From an uncultured Candidatus Actinomarina sp. (lineage in GTDB: Bacteria; Actinomycetota; Acidimicrobiia; Actinomarinales; Actinomarinaceae), in contig CACNFT010000002.1 of the NCBI GenBank assembly GCA_902619825.1, positions 62,001-126,000 on the forward strand: a stretch of DNA of 64,000 nt. Direction: 5' to 3'. This document shows positions 7,481 through 16,005 of the stretch, piece by piece. Positions within the stretch are counted from its first letter, which is position 1; every line of letters starts with the position of its first letter. The notes beneath the pieces are model-generated. The model had not been told where the DNA came from. It saw only the letters and a program-made list of their open reading frames with translations, and made no database searches. The translations under genes and the position numbers were made by a program.

Positions 7481-8743
7481 ATGAGTAATTCAGACCTTTT
7501 TGAGTCAAACATGTATAAAGAGGTCATTAAGCAATATGATGAAGTAACTGAATTCATTAATCTTGATTCGAATATTAGAGAAAGATTAAAACTCCCTCAG
7601 AGGGCGCTAACGGTGACATTTCCATTCAGAAGAGATGAGTATGATGAGGTAGAAACTGTAATTGGATACCGAGTACAACACGTCTTATCAATGGGACCAA
7701 CTAAAGGAGGTATCAGATATGCTTCGAATGTAAATTTAGGAGAAGTTACAGCACTAGCAATTTTGATGTCATGGAAGTCCGCAATTGTTGGATTACCCTA
7801 CGGTGGAGCAAAGGGTGGTGTTGCAATTGATCCAACCCCTCTTTCAAAACAAGAGAAACAAAGGGTTACAAGAAGATACACAGCTGAGTTGTTGCCAGTA
7901 ATTGGTGTTGACAAGGACATCCCAGGTCCAGATCTTGGAACAGATGAACAAACTATGGCATGGATCATGGATACCTACAGTAATTTCGTTGGCTCACCAC
8001 AACCAGGAATTGTAACTGGTAAACCAGCTTCACTTGGAGGCTCTATCACAAGAAGAGAAGCAACCGGTAGAGGAGTTGTAGCTATTGCAAACGCTGCTTT
8101 AGATAAATTAAATTTAAAATATGAAAACTCAACAGTTGTTATCCAAGGATTTGGAAATGTTGGGCGGTATGCGGCTCTTGACTCGTATGAAAGAGGAGCA
8201 AAAGTAATTGCTGTAAATGATTTAGGTGGTGCTATTTATAATAAGAATGGAATTAATATTCCTGAACTCTTTAAGCATATAGCTAAAAACAAATCTGTAA
8301 AAGATTTTGATGGTGCAGATAATTTTGACGATGAAATATTAGAAATTGAATGTGATATTTTAATTCCTGCTGCTGTTGGAGGTGTTATCAAATCAAATAA
8401 CGCAAACAATATCAAAGCAAAAATTATTGTTGAGGGAGCAAATTCACCAACAACCCTTAGTGCAGATAAAATATTAAGGGGCAATGGAGTTGTACTAATA
8501 CCTGATATTCTTGCAAATGCAGGTGGTGTTACTGCCAGTTACTTTGAATGGGTCCAAAATACACAGAACTATTTATGGAAAGAAAAAGAATTACACGATC
8601 GATTGATCGATGTTCTGACATCAGCCTTTGAAGAGGTATGGATTATTTCCGAAAAAAATAAAGTTGACTTAAGAACAGCTGCTTTAATTAAAGGAATAAA
8701 AAAAGTGGCTGCTGCAAAATTAACTAGAGGATTATTTCCGTAA
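7481..8743 (+). CDS. gdhA: Glutamate dehydrogenase (Glu/Leu/Phe/Val dehydrogenase family)
   Basis: A 420-residue hexameric-type glutamate dehydrogenase that interconverts glutamate and 2-oxoglutarate plus ammonia. PTKGGIRY contains the substrate Lys75; LPYGGAKGG contains the catalytic Lys111; PGPDLGTDEQTMAW has the catalytic Asp; QGFGNVG is the Rossmann motif for NAD(P). The length fits the short (about 420-residue) group rather than the 450-residue enterobacterial GdhA. NAD versus NADP use cannot be judged. It would supply or burn glutamate next to GABA metabolism. Its last 12 bases overlap the end of the opposing nuclease gene. Confidence 0.95.
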   Translation: MSNSDLFESNMYKEVIKQYDEVTEFINLDSNIRERLKLPQRALTVTFPFRRDEYDEVETVIGYRVQHVLSMGPTKGGIRYASNVNLGEVTALAILMSWKSAIVGLPYGGAKGGVAIDPTPLSKQEKQRVTRRYTAELLPVIGVDKDIPGPDLGTDEQTMAWIMDTYSNFVGSPQPGIVTGKPASLGGSITRREATGRGVVAIANAALDKLNLKYENSTVVIQGFGNVGRYAALDSYERGAKVIAVNDLGGAIYNKNGINIPELFKHIAKNKSVKDFDGADNFDDEILEIECDILIPAAVGGVIKSNNANNIKAKIIVEGANSPTTLSADKILRGNGVVLIPDILANAGGVTASYFEWVQNTQNYLWKEKELHDRLIDVLTSAFEEVWIISEKNKVDLRTAALIKGIKKVAAAKLTRGLFP

Positions 8744-9703
8744 AAATTCTTCTATATCTTTAATTATTTTATTTTTTGTAATATTCAATTCTTCCAAATT
8801 TTTATTGATTTCATCTAGATTTGTATTTTTTAATGGACTGTTATCAGGAAGATTATCTAAACCTCCAACTAAATTTACAGCTTCTAATGTTTCGTTAATT
8901 TCATCTATTTTTTCATTACAATTTTCCAGCTCAACTGTACTTGGTGCGTTTTTATTAAACTCTGGGCAAATTGGCTTGTAGTAACACCAATCACATAATG
9001 TATTTTTGATTGTTGGGAAATTGTTACTTTCAAATGCAACTTTAATATTATTCCATATCTCTAAAATCTCTTTTTCAGCATTTTTAAGCATTTCTTCATC
9101 TACTTTCATTGTGTGAATAGTTGAGTTTTGTAAATAAATTAACTTTAATTCAACTGGTGTTTCACCAATTTCATTTTTAATCAATAATGCATACAACTTC
9201 AATGCAAAAAATCTTGGTTCTTTGTATTTAGCATTTGGAGCTTTTCCTGATTTGTAATCTACAATAATTAATTCACCTTTATCATTTCTATCCATTCGGT
9301 CTAATATTCCACGTAAATTTAAATCCTCTATAGATCCTCTAACCCATCTTTCTCTCTCTAAAGGATCAAATAACGCAGGATTTTCAAGAGTTAAGTAATT
9401 AGAAAGAAGCTTTAATCCATCTAATCCCCATTTCCTTTCTTCGGATTGATCATTAAATAGATGAACATGTTCATCACTTGCTCGTACATCTGTCCAAACT
9501 TTCCTGAATAAATTATGAAGATTTTCTAGATTTCTTTCTTCTTTAGGTAAATCAAATATTTTTTCTAAAGCTTCGTGTATAGTTGTTCCTTTTGCTTGTA
9601 CTTCATTTGTTGGCTCTTTAATTTTGTCAATATTCGCAAACTTAAATTGTTTAGGGCAGGTTTTAAACTGAGATGCTCTTGATGGTGATAAATTTTTAAT
9701 CAT
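8732..9703 (-). CDS. RecB/Cas4-like exonuclease with predicted [4Fe-4S] cluster
   Basis: A 323-residue PD-(D/E)XK nuclease. The expected active-site residues are His43 (TTIHEALEKIF), Asp135 (GILDRMD), Asp149 and Lys151 (VDYKSGK). Cys16 near the start and Cys237, Cys240 and Cys246 near the C-terminal third (CDWCYYKPIC) are spaced as in Cas4 and AddB, where they hold a [4Fe-4S] cluster. Stand-alone proteins of this type are common in Actinobacteria and no cas genes are nearby, so a DNA repair role is more likely than CRISPR adaptation. The C-terminal 60 residues form a predicted coiled coil. Confidence 0.9.
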   Translation of the reverse strand: MIKNLSPSRASQFKTCPKQFKFANIDKIKEPTNEVQAKGTTIHEALEKIFDLPKEERNLENLHNLFRKVWTDVRASDEHVHLFNDQSEERKWGLDGLKLLSNYLTLENPALFDPLERERWVRGSIEDLNLRGILDRMDRNDKGELIIVDYKSGKAPNAKYKEPRFFALKLYALLIKNEIGETPVELKLIYLQNSTIHTMKVDEEMLKNAEKEILEIWNNIKVAFESNNFPTIKNTLCDWCYYKPICPEFNKNAPSTVELENCNEKIDEINETLEAVNLVGGLDNLPDNSPLKNTNLDEINKNLEELNITKNKIIKDIEEFLRK

Positions 9704-9743
9704 ATATAAATCATAACTATTTAATGTTTATTTTATTGTCAAG

Positions 9744-9749
9744 TAATCT
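9744..9749 (+). promoter_or_regulatory. Possible -10 box for the small ORF at 9756
   Basis: TAATCT lies six bases before the GTG at 9756, the spacing of a leaderless start. No clear -35 box is seen upstream. Confidence 0.3.
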
Positions 9750-9755
9750 TTGTCT

Positions 9756-9872
9756 GTGGATAAGTTTTTAAAATTTTTACAAATACTTGGAGTTCTATCA
9801 TTTATCTTGTACTTCATTGTTGCTATTTTATACAATTCTGCCAGCTGGTATAACTATATATTTGGTGGTTAA
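9756..9872 (+). CDS. Possible small membrane protein (38 aa) before ino1
   Basis: A GTG-started frame (a TTG two codons upstream at 9750 is an alternative) encoding a short basic start, MDKFLKFLQ, then one hydrophobic helix of about 20 residues rich in Leu, Ile and Phe, and an aromatic tail ending WYNYIFGG. The composition is that of a single-pass small membrane protein rather than a chance frame, and it fills most of the 216-base gap between the divergent RecB-like gene and ino1. A TAATCT box precedes the GTG by six bases. Function unknown. Confidence 0.5.
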   Translation: MDKFLKFLQILGVLSFILYFIVAILYNSASWYNYIFGG

Positions 9873-9907
9873 ACATAGATGTTATTTTCGTTATACCCCA
9901 TATCAGT

Positions 9908-9913
9908 TAAAGT
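9908..9913 (+). promoter_or_regulatory. Possible -10 box of a leaderless ino1 mRNA
   Basis: TAAAGT ends six bases before the ino1 ATG. No Shine-Dalgarno sequence is visible before this ATG, which supports a leaderless start, but the -35 region is not recognisable. Confidence 0.3.
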
Positions 9914-9919
9914 AATTTA

Positions 9920-10993
9920 ATGACCGATTCAAAAATAAATGTTGCAATTTTAGGTGTAGGAAACTGTGCCAGCTCTTTTGTACAAGGACTTGAATATTAT
10001 AAAAGTGAACAAGATGAAAATGGTTTAATTTCAGATGTAATTGGTGGATATCGTGTTTCAGATATCGAAGTTGTTTGTGCATTTGATATTAATAAATCAA
10101 AAGTAGGAAAAGACTTATCGGAAGCAATATTTGAAGAACCAAACAATACTATAAAATTCTCCGAAGTGCCTAACTTGGGTGTAAATGTAAAACCTGGAAA
10201 AGTTCTTGACGGTATAGGAAAATTTGTAGAAGACATTATTGACCCTACTGAAGATTCTGAAAATGTAATCAAAGATTTAAAAGAATCTGGTGCGGAAATA
10301 TTAATAAATTTACTACCGGTAGGTTCTGATGAGGCTGTTAAATTTTATGCTGATTGTGCGATTGCTGCAAATGTTGGGTTTATAAATTGCATACCTGTTT
10401 TTATTGCTCGAGATGATGAATGGTATAAAAAGTTTAAAGACAATAATGTCCCTCTTATTGGAGACGACATTAAAAGTCAAGTTGGTGCAACAATTGTTCA
10501 TAGAGTTTTAGCTCAGTTATTTTCTGATAGAGGAGTTAATTTAAAAAGATCTTATCAGTTGAACGTGGGTGGAAATATGGATTTTCTTAATATGCTTGAA
10601 GAAGATCGTCTTGAAACAAAAAGAACAAGTAAAACATCCTCAGTTACATCTGTAGCAAACAAAGGTAAAGGAATGGATCCAAAAAATGTTAGAATCGGTC
10701 CATCAGATTATGTCGAATGGCTGGAAGATAGAAAAAAAGCGTTCATTCGCTTAGAGGGTGAATCATTCGGAGGAGTACCTCTAAATATAGAAGTTCAATT
10801 AGAAGTATGGGATTCACCAAATAGTGCAGGTGTTGTAATTGATGCTGTTAGATATATGAAATTTTTTAAAGACGCAGATGATTTAGAATCGCTTGATTTA
10901 GTATCAGCTTGGTTAATGAAGGCTCCTGCTAAGGCTGCAAAAGATTCTGATACTTTACAAAAGTTACATGAACTGACACATCAAGAAGATTAA
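9920..10993 (+). CDS. ino1: Myo-inositol-3-phosphate synthase
   Basis: A 357-residue prokaryotic-type inositol-1-phosphate (1L-myo-inositol-3-phosphate) synthase, which converts glucose 6-phosphate by an NAD-dependent oxidation, aldol cyclisation and reduction. The N-terminal Rossmann motif is GVGNCAS (residues 12-18). The active-site signature GDDIKSQVGATIVHR and the NVGGNMDFLNM segment are intact. In Actinobacteria the product goes to phosphatidylinositol or mycothiol, and in marine bacteria also to inositol solutes. It stands opposite gabT, overlapping its end by four bases. Confidence 0.96.
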   Translation: MTDSKINVAILGVGNCASSFVQGLEYYKSEQDENGLISDVIGGYRVSDIEVVCAFDINKSKVGKDLSEAIFEEPNNTIKFSEVPNLGVNVKPGKVLDGIGKFVEDIIDPTEDSENVIKDLKESGAEILINLLPVGSDEAVKFYADCAIAANVGFINCIPVFIARDDEWYKKFKDNNVPLIGDDIKSQVGATIVHRVLAQLFSDRGVNLKRSYQLNVGGNMDFLNMLEEDRLETKRTSKTSSVTSVANKGKGMDPKNVRIGPSDYVEWLEDRKKAFIRLEGESFGGVPLNIEVQLEVWDSPNSAGVVIDAVRYMKFFKDADDLESLDLVSAWLMKAPAKAAKDSDTLQKLHELTHQED

Positions 10994-12258
10994 ATTTTCT
11001 CCAAAGCGTTATTAAACATTTCCATCGCCTCTTTTACTTGATTTAATGGTGTAGTTAAAGGACCCATAAACCTTATAACGTTTCCATCTTTTCCACAGTT
11101 CACAAGAAGCAATCCGTTCTTTTTTGAATTGTTTATGATTTTCGTAGCTAATTCTTTAGATGCAGTTTTATTTTCCATATCTTCAACAATTTCTACACCC
11201 TTCATTATTCCATAGCCCCTAACATCTCCAACAAACTCAAAATTTTCTTTCATGGTTTCAAGAGATTTCTCCATTATCAACTCTTGTTTGTGTACTTTTT
11301 CTAGGAGATTGTCATTATCAAATACATCTAGAACACCAAGAGCAGCAGCACATGAAATTGGTGAAGCACCAAATGTACTACCAATTCCTGCATCATGAAC
11401 AGAATCCATAATTTTTGATTTGCCAACAACAGCTGCAAGAGGAAATCCTCCACCTATACCTTTAGCTAAAGTAACCATGTCAGGCTCAACATTTACTTTT
11501 GTTGCTCCAAACATTTCGCCAGTTCTTCCAAATCCTGTTTGAACTTCATCAAAAATTAACAAAATGTTATGCTTTTTTGTTATCTCTCTTAGTTTTTTAA
11601 GAAACCTTTTAGAAGCAGGAATGTATCCTCCTTCACCTAGTTGTATTTCAACAACTATTGCAGCTATATCATTAGGGTTATTTTTTTTTGAAATTAAGTT
11701 TTGAAGTTGGTTTATAACTTTATCATCAGATATGCCTCTGTAGTCATATGGAAAATCAATATGGCTTATAAATTTAGGAAATGGTCCAAATCCTTCTTTA
11801 TATGGCTTTTCTTTGCCTGTTAAACCCATAGCTAAGTAAGTTCTCCCATGAAAACCGCCTTTGAATGCAATTATTTTTTCTCTACCAGTTGCATACCTTG
11901 CAATTTTTATTGCATTTTCTACCGCTTCAGCTCCACTATTAACAAGGAAGGTTTTTGTTTTTTGTTTTATTGGATATCTTTTATTTATTTGCTCACATAG
12001 CTCAACGGCATTTTCATGTGGTGCAAACGCAAAGCATGAATGCGAGTAGTCATTTAACTGTTTTCTTACTCTTTTCACAACTCTTGGATTTAAATGTCCA
12101 GTATTGAGAACGGCATATCCGCCTACAAAATCTAGGTAACGGTTATTATTTTTATCCCAAATTTCGGCATTTTTACCTTTAGCTATAAATGAATCCATTG
12201 TTGGATACCACGCAGAGGGAACATTTTTTTTAATTGAACTCATACTCTGGGAAGGCAT
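10990..12258 (-). CDS. gabT: 4-aminobutyrate aminotransferase (class III, PLP)
   Basis: A class-III aminotransferase of 422 residues with the start chosen. It transfers the amino group of GABA to 2-oxoglutarate, giving succinic semialdehyde and glutamate. NSGAEAVENAIKIAR binds the PLP phosphate, IFDEVQTGFGRTG carries the pyridine-nitrogen Asp, and the Schiff-base Lys is in TLAKGIGGG. The frame continues to a TTG at 12294, but the ATG at 12258 sits seven bases behind a good -10 box, so it is preferred. Related ornithine, lysine or 5-aminovalerate enzymes share these motifs, so the substrate is likely but not certain. Confidence 0.85.
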   Translation of the reverse strand: MPSQSMSSIKKNVPSAWYPTMDSFIAKGKNAEIWDKNNNRYLDFVGGYAVLNTGHLNPRVVKRVRKQLNDYSHSCFAFAPHENAVELCEQINKRYPIKQKTKTFLVNSGAEAVENAIKIARYATGREKIIAFKGGFHGRTYLAMGLTGKEKPYKEGFGPFPKFISHIDFPYDYRGISDDKVINQLQNLISKKNNPNDIAAIVVEIQLGEGGYIPASKRFLKKLREITKKHNILLIFDEVQTGFGRTGEMFGATKVNVEPDMVTLAKGIGGGFPLAAVVGKSKIMDSVHDAGIGSTFGASPISCAAALGVLDVFDNDNLLEKVHKQELIMEKSLETMKENFEFVGDVRGYGIMKGVEIVEDMENKTASKELATKIINNSKKNGLLLVNCGKDGNVIRFMGPLTTPLNQVKEAMEMFNNALEKI

Positions 12259-12294
12259 AGATTTTACTGTAACTGAAATACCATAAATACTCAA
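12259..12294 (-). promoter_or_regulatory. Leaderless promoter of gabT
   Basis: On the minus strand TTGAGT (12294-12289), a 17-base spacer and TACAGT (12271-12266) are followed after seven bases by the ATG at 12258. Spacing is ideal for a housekeeping sigma factor and a leaderless mRNA. Confidence 0.5.
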
Positions 12295-12318
12295 TTTAAT
12301 AAGTATTAAAATGATTTA

Positions 12319-12690
12319 ATGGAAACAAGTACTTTAAATTTTATAGGAACGGTCAGTGCTACAATTTGTGGAATAAGTGGATTTATGATGCTGGCAATGA
12401 ATTTCATAAAAAAATATCAAAGTAAAAAAATCGGAAATACTTTAATATTTGTATCAGTCATTTCATTGATAATTCAATCGTTGCTTGTTTCATATACGTA
12501 TACATTAAATGAAAATATTGGATCCTTTTATTTGTTTTATGCAGTAGTTGTATTGTTTACACTTACATTTTTGTACGTTTATAGATTTCAAATGAATGAG
12601 AAATATTATCTTTATTGGGGTATTGCATTGCTTTATCTCATGGGTCTTGAAATGAGAACAATAGATACTATTGGAGAATATCTAAACTAA
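12319..12690 (+). CDS. Small integral membrane protein, unknown
   Basis: A 123-residue protein with about four hydrophobic helices (near residues 8-28, 40-60, 66-86 and 97-113), short basic loops (KKYQSKK) and no recognised catalytic motif. I do not recognise the family. Its stop and the next start share TAATG, so it is coupled to the hydrolase gene and is the first gene of an operon that continues with a membrane-bound Mur ligase and Ddl. A role in the envelope is inferred only from that context. Confidence 0.75.
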   Translation: METSTLNFIGTVSATICGISGFMMLAMNFIKKYQSKKIGNTLIFVSVISLIIQSLLVSYTYTLNENIGSFYLFYAVVVLFTLTFLYVYRFQMNEKYYLYWGIALLYLMGLEMRTIDTIGEYLN

Positions 12691-13397
12691 TGATCGCTAA
12701 AATTCTCTCTGATAATTTAACTTATGCTCAAGTTAATTCCGAGAACCCAAAGATTTGTTTTCTACATGGTTGGGGAGGAGAAAGTAATGACTGGAAAAAT
12801 ATTTCAAAAGATTTTGAGTGTATTGCGATTGACATTCCAGGATTTGGTAAATCAATCCCATTTGAACAAAGTGGATCACCCGAGTTTTATGCAGAATATT
12901 TAGTTGAATTAATTCCAGATTCTGTAGAAATAATCGTTGGTGTCTCATTTGGTGGTGTTATCGCTGTACATTTATCTCAACTAAAAAAATATAAAAAAAT
13001 AGTTGTAATTGGATCTCCACTTATAAGGTCGCCTCTCCAGGAAACCCCTTTTTCCTTGTTTAATTTATATAAATTTTTGAATAAATTTAACATCTTTAGT
13101 GATCAAAGAATGGAGAAGATTAAGAAAAAATATGGATCTGATGATTATAAAAACGCTAACAAGAATTTGAGAGATACTTTAGTTAAGGCTGTAAATCATA
13201 ATATGTCTGAAATTCTTCCTAAATTAAATACACACGTACAACTTGTATATGGTGAATTAGATACAATTGCCCCACTTGAAAATGGAAAAATTGCTGATGG
13301 ACTCATTCCCGATTCAGAATTAACAGTGTTGCTAAAAGAAAATCATTTTTGTTTGAATTCCTCAAAAGATGAAATTATTGAGATAATTAAAAAATGA
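12690..13397 (+). CDS. Alpha/beta-hydrolase fold protein
   Basis: A 235-residue single-domain alpha/beta hydrolase. The oxyanion-region HGWGG, the nucleophile elbow GVSFGG (Ser86), Asp191 in GELDTIAP and His219 in ENHFCLN form a complete catalytic triad. The short, lidless layout and HGWGG start resemble the BioH/MenH-like group. No signal peptide is seen, so it is cytoplasmic. It overlaps the following Mur ligase gene by four bases (ATGA), which ties it to cell-wall or lipid precursor metabolism, but the substrate is unknown. Confidence 0.85.
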   Translation: MIAKILSDNLTYAQVNSENPKICFLHGWGGESNDWKNISKDFECIAIDIPGFGKSIPFEQSGSPEFYAEYLVELIPDSVEIIVGVSFGGVIAVHLSQLKKYKKIVVIGSPLIRSPLQETPFSLFNLYKFLNKFNIFSDQRMEKIKKKYGSDDYKNANKNLRDTLVKAVNHNMSEILPKLNTHVQLVYGELDTIAPLENGKIADGLIPDSELTVLLKENHFCLNSSKDEIIEIIKK

Positions 13398-14920
13398 ATT
13401 TAATTTCTCTCGCTACATTAGTGATAATTACTGTTGGAACATGTTTCAATGCAATTAGATGGCAGAGAATTGCTCAAAGAGAACATTACATACCAGGTTA
13501 TATAACCAAATTTTATTTTAGATGGGTAAGGTCAAGGGGGTTAAATAGGTTCATTTTATTTATTACATTAGTTCTTTGTATCATCTCTCTTTTCTTTACT
13601 TATGTTCCAATAATCATTTCAGTTATCAATGTTTATACACCAGTTGGATTGTCATTAAAGTCAAGAACTAGCAAAGTTGATAAAACAGAAAGACTTAATA
13701 GGGTCACATATTGTTATTACTTCCTTGTAGTTTTAGTTTCTATTTTTTCATACACCTTAGGGTATGGCTATTTTCTTGCTCTAGCTGCAAACATGTTCTC
13801 TTTCTTTATTTTTGATCAAGCACTGAGGCTTATGTTTAATTATGAAAAAAATAAATCCAGACCATTCGTTAATGATGCTTCAAAAAAACTGAACTCTAAC
13901 GTAATTCCTGTAATAGGAATCACAGGTTCATATTCAAAAACAACAACAAAAAATGTTCTTGCCAAGATTCTTGATGAATCAAATAATGTTTTTGTCACTC
14001 CCGAAAGTTACAACAATCGCTTAGGAATAGCAAAATCAATCAATGAAGGATTCAATGACGATCATGAACTAGCAATTATTGAAATGGGAACTTATTCAAA
14101 TGGAGAAATACGTGAAATTTGTTCTTGGGTCAGGCCACATGTATCCGTTATAACCGGAATTGCTCCAGTTCATTTGGAGAGAATGCAATCTTTAGAAAAT
14201 ATTCTTGATGCTAAGTCTGAAATAGTAGAACTCGCCGGTTCGGTAGTAATTAACGGTGATGACGAAATGCTATTGAATGAAGCAAGGCTTTGGACAAATC
14301 AAAAAAATGTTTACGATTGCTCAATTACTTCCAGAGAAGCAACTGTCTGTGTAGAGTACCAAAATGGTAAGCACGATATTTATGTTGCAAATAATTTATT
14401 GGGTTCTGTTAGTGGTCCTAAGCTTCTGCAGCTATCAATATCACTTTCTATAGGGGTCATGCTCGCATTAGATTTGGATGTTAGAAAGTATTTAAATAAA
14501 TTAGATTCTCTTGATAAATCTAAACATCGTCAAAACATTTTGAAAAGTGACTTGGGCCACACAATTATTGATAATTCATTTAATTCTAATCCCATGGGAA
14601 TTGAATATAGTTTAGAGACTCTACAGGAGCTTGGATCAGAAGAATCTGTACGTTATCTTGTCACCCCTGGCATGGTCGAACTTGGTAGTGATCAATATGC
14701 TATAAATTATGCTTTTGCATTAGAGGCTAGTCAGATAGTTGATAAGGCACTCATTGTTGGTAAAACAAATAAGAACTCTTTGAAAGCGGGATTTCAAGAA
14801 AGTGATGTTGATTACGAAATATTTCAAAACAGAGACGAAGCTGTAAATTATCTTAATTCTGTTGTAAAATCAGAAGATATTGTTTTATATGAGAATGATC
14901 TTCCAGACCACTATCCTTAA
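13394..14920 (+). CDS. Membrane-anchored Mur ligase, MurF-like
   Basis: A 508-residue protein. Residues 1-150 hold about four hydrophobic helices; from residue 170 there is an ATP-dependent Mur ligase core with the P-loop GITGSYSKTTT (175-185), the central NNRLGIAKSI and EMGTYSNGEI blocks, and DNSFNSNP near the C-terminal domain boundary. The central features match MurF, which adds D-Ala-D-Ala to UDP-MurNAc-tripeptide, and ddl follows five bases downstream. The membrane part is not found in classical MurF; it may be a paralogue acting at the membrane. Whether a second, soluble murF exists cannot be judged here. Confidence 0.85.
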   Translation: MNLISLATLVIITVGTCFNAIRWQRIAQREHYIPGYITKFYFRWVRSRGLNRFILFITLVLCIISLFFTYVPIIISVINVYTPVGLSLKSRTSKVDKTERLNRVTYCYYFLVVLVSIFSYTLGYGYFLALAANMFSFFIFDQALRLMFNYEKNKSRPFVNDASKKLNSNVIPVIGITGSYSKTTTKNVLAKILDESNNVFVTPESYNNRLGIAKSINEGFNDDHELAIIEMGTYSNGEIREICSWVRPHVSVITGIAPVHLERMQSLENILDAKSEIVELAGSVVINGDDEMLLNEARLWTNQKNVYDCSITSREATVCVEYQNGKHDIYVANNLLGSVSGPKLLQLSISLSIGVMLALDLDVRKYLNKLDSLDKSKHRQNILKSDLGHTIIDNSFNSNPMGIEYSLETLQELGSEESVRYLVTPGMVELGSDQYAINYAFALEASQIVDKALIVGKTNKNSLKAGFQESDVDYEIFQNRDEAVNYLNSVVKSEDIVLYENDLPDHYP

Positions 14921-14925
14921 ATTAA

Positions 14926-16002
14926 ATGAGTAAAACAATTGGAGTAGTATTCGGAGGGCCTTCTCCCGAACATGATATATCTATACTCACCGGTTTACAA
15001 AGTGTTCGAATCTTATCAAAAAAGTATGATGTAATAGCTTTATATTGGTCAAAAAATAATGAATGGTATTTAGTTGATAATGAATACGAATCTGTAGATT
15101 TTTTAAATAATAAAAAAATATATAAAAACAAACTTGAGATGAAATTTAACGATGATCCAGGATTTTATCAAAAAAGAAAAAAGTTACACTTTGATGTCTT
15201 AATCAACGCTTGTCATGGAGGGCCTGGAGAGGATGGCTCACTTCAGTCATTACTAAATATATTTCGAATTAAATTTACTGGCCCAGATCAGATTTCTGCT
15301 CAAATTTGCATGGATAAGTATGCTTTTTACACCCTGATGAAGGAAAATGGGTTGCCTGTCATAGAAAAGAAGTTAATAAATACTGAAAAATTAAATATTG
15401 ATGGAAATTATGTATTAAAACCACGATTTGGAGGCTCATCTATCGGAGTTGAGTTAATAAATGATGGGCCAACCGTTCAAAAACTAATAACGAATTCTGA
15501 TTTATATTCACAAGGAGCTGTTGTTGAAAAATATTTAGAAAATTCAATAGATTTACTTATAGGAGTAAGAAGTTTTCCAGATTTTGATCTATCTGAGATT
15601 GAAAAACCACTCAAAAACGAAACACTCTTTTCATATACTGATAAATATTTGGAAAACGGTGGATTAGAAGGTTCAAAAAGAGAATTACCAGCAAATCTAA
15701 ACGAACAAATAGAAAAAAAATTGATTGAGATGGTCAAAAAAATAAATCATATAATTCCTACCCGCGGCATATACAGATACGATTTTCTATTGCATGAAAA
15801 TGCATTGTATATAAATGAAATAAACACAATTCCCGGAAGCCATGCGCTTTATTTATGGAAGAATTTAAATATTTCAAAATTTGAACTTTTAGACTCCATG
15901 ATTGACGAAGCATTGTCTAGACAAGTTGATAATTGGTCACTTACAGGTTCCGATGGTATTGCATTAAAAAGTGCAAAAGATATTGCATCAAAGCTTGGAT
16001 AA
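14926..16002 (+). CDS. ddl: D-alanine--D-alanine ligase
   Basis: A 358-residue ATP-grasp ligase that joins two D-Ala for peptidoglycan. GVVFGGPSPEHDISI at the start holds the substrate Glu, HGGPGEDGSLQ and FTGPDQISAQ are family signatures, KPRFGGSSIGV is the ATP-grasp loop and NEINTIPGS carries the metal and oxyanion residues. Start ATG is six bases after the Mur ligase stop. D-lactate ligases (VanA type) are less likely given the normal serine-containing GGSSIG loop and the genomic context, but specificity is not proved. Confidence 0.95.
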   Translation: MSKTIGVVFGGPSPEHDISILTGLQSVRILSKKYDVIALYWSKNNEWYLVDNEYESVDFLNNKKIYKNKLEMKFNDDPGFYQKRKKLHFDVLINACHGGPGEDGSLQSLLNIFRIKFTGPDQISAQICMDKYAFYTLMKENGLPVIEKKLINTEKLNIDGNYVLKPRFGGSSIGVELINDGPTVQKLITNSDLYSQGAVVEKYLENSIDLLIGVRSFPDFDLSEIEKPLKNETLFSYTDKYLENGGLEGSKRELPANLNEQIEKKLIEMVKKINHIIPTRGIYRYDFLLHENALYINEINTIPGSHALYLWKNLNISKFELLDSMIDEALSRQVDNWSLTGSDGIALKSAKDIASKLG

Positions 16003-16005
16003 ATC

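Noticed and set aside
7281-7508. Longer version (75 codons) of the small minus-strand frame
   Set aside because: The added N-terminal part would overlap the gdhA start and is only AT-rich spacer; the ATG at 7397 with a TATTAT box is a better start.
8598-8616. Near-palindrome with repeated GATCGAT in gdhA
   Set aside because: It lies within a conserved coding sequence and is explained by codons for Asp-Arg-Leu-Ile-Asp.
8732-9703. Cas4 as part of a CRISPR system
   Set aside because: The nuclease has Cas4-like Cys and active-site residues, but there is no repeat array and no cas1, cas2 or other cas gene in the window.
6279-9703. Prophage remnant
   Set aside because: A Rad52-like protein and a RecB-like nuclease suggested phage origin, but no integrase, structural or lysis gene is present and base composition does not change; xerC at 44435 is the chromosomal type.
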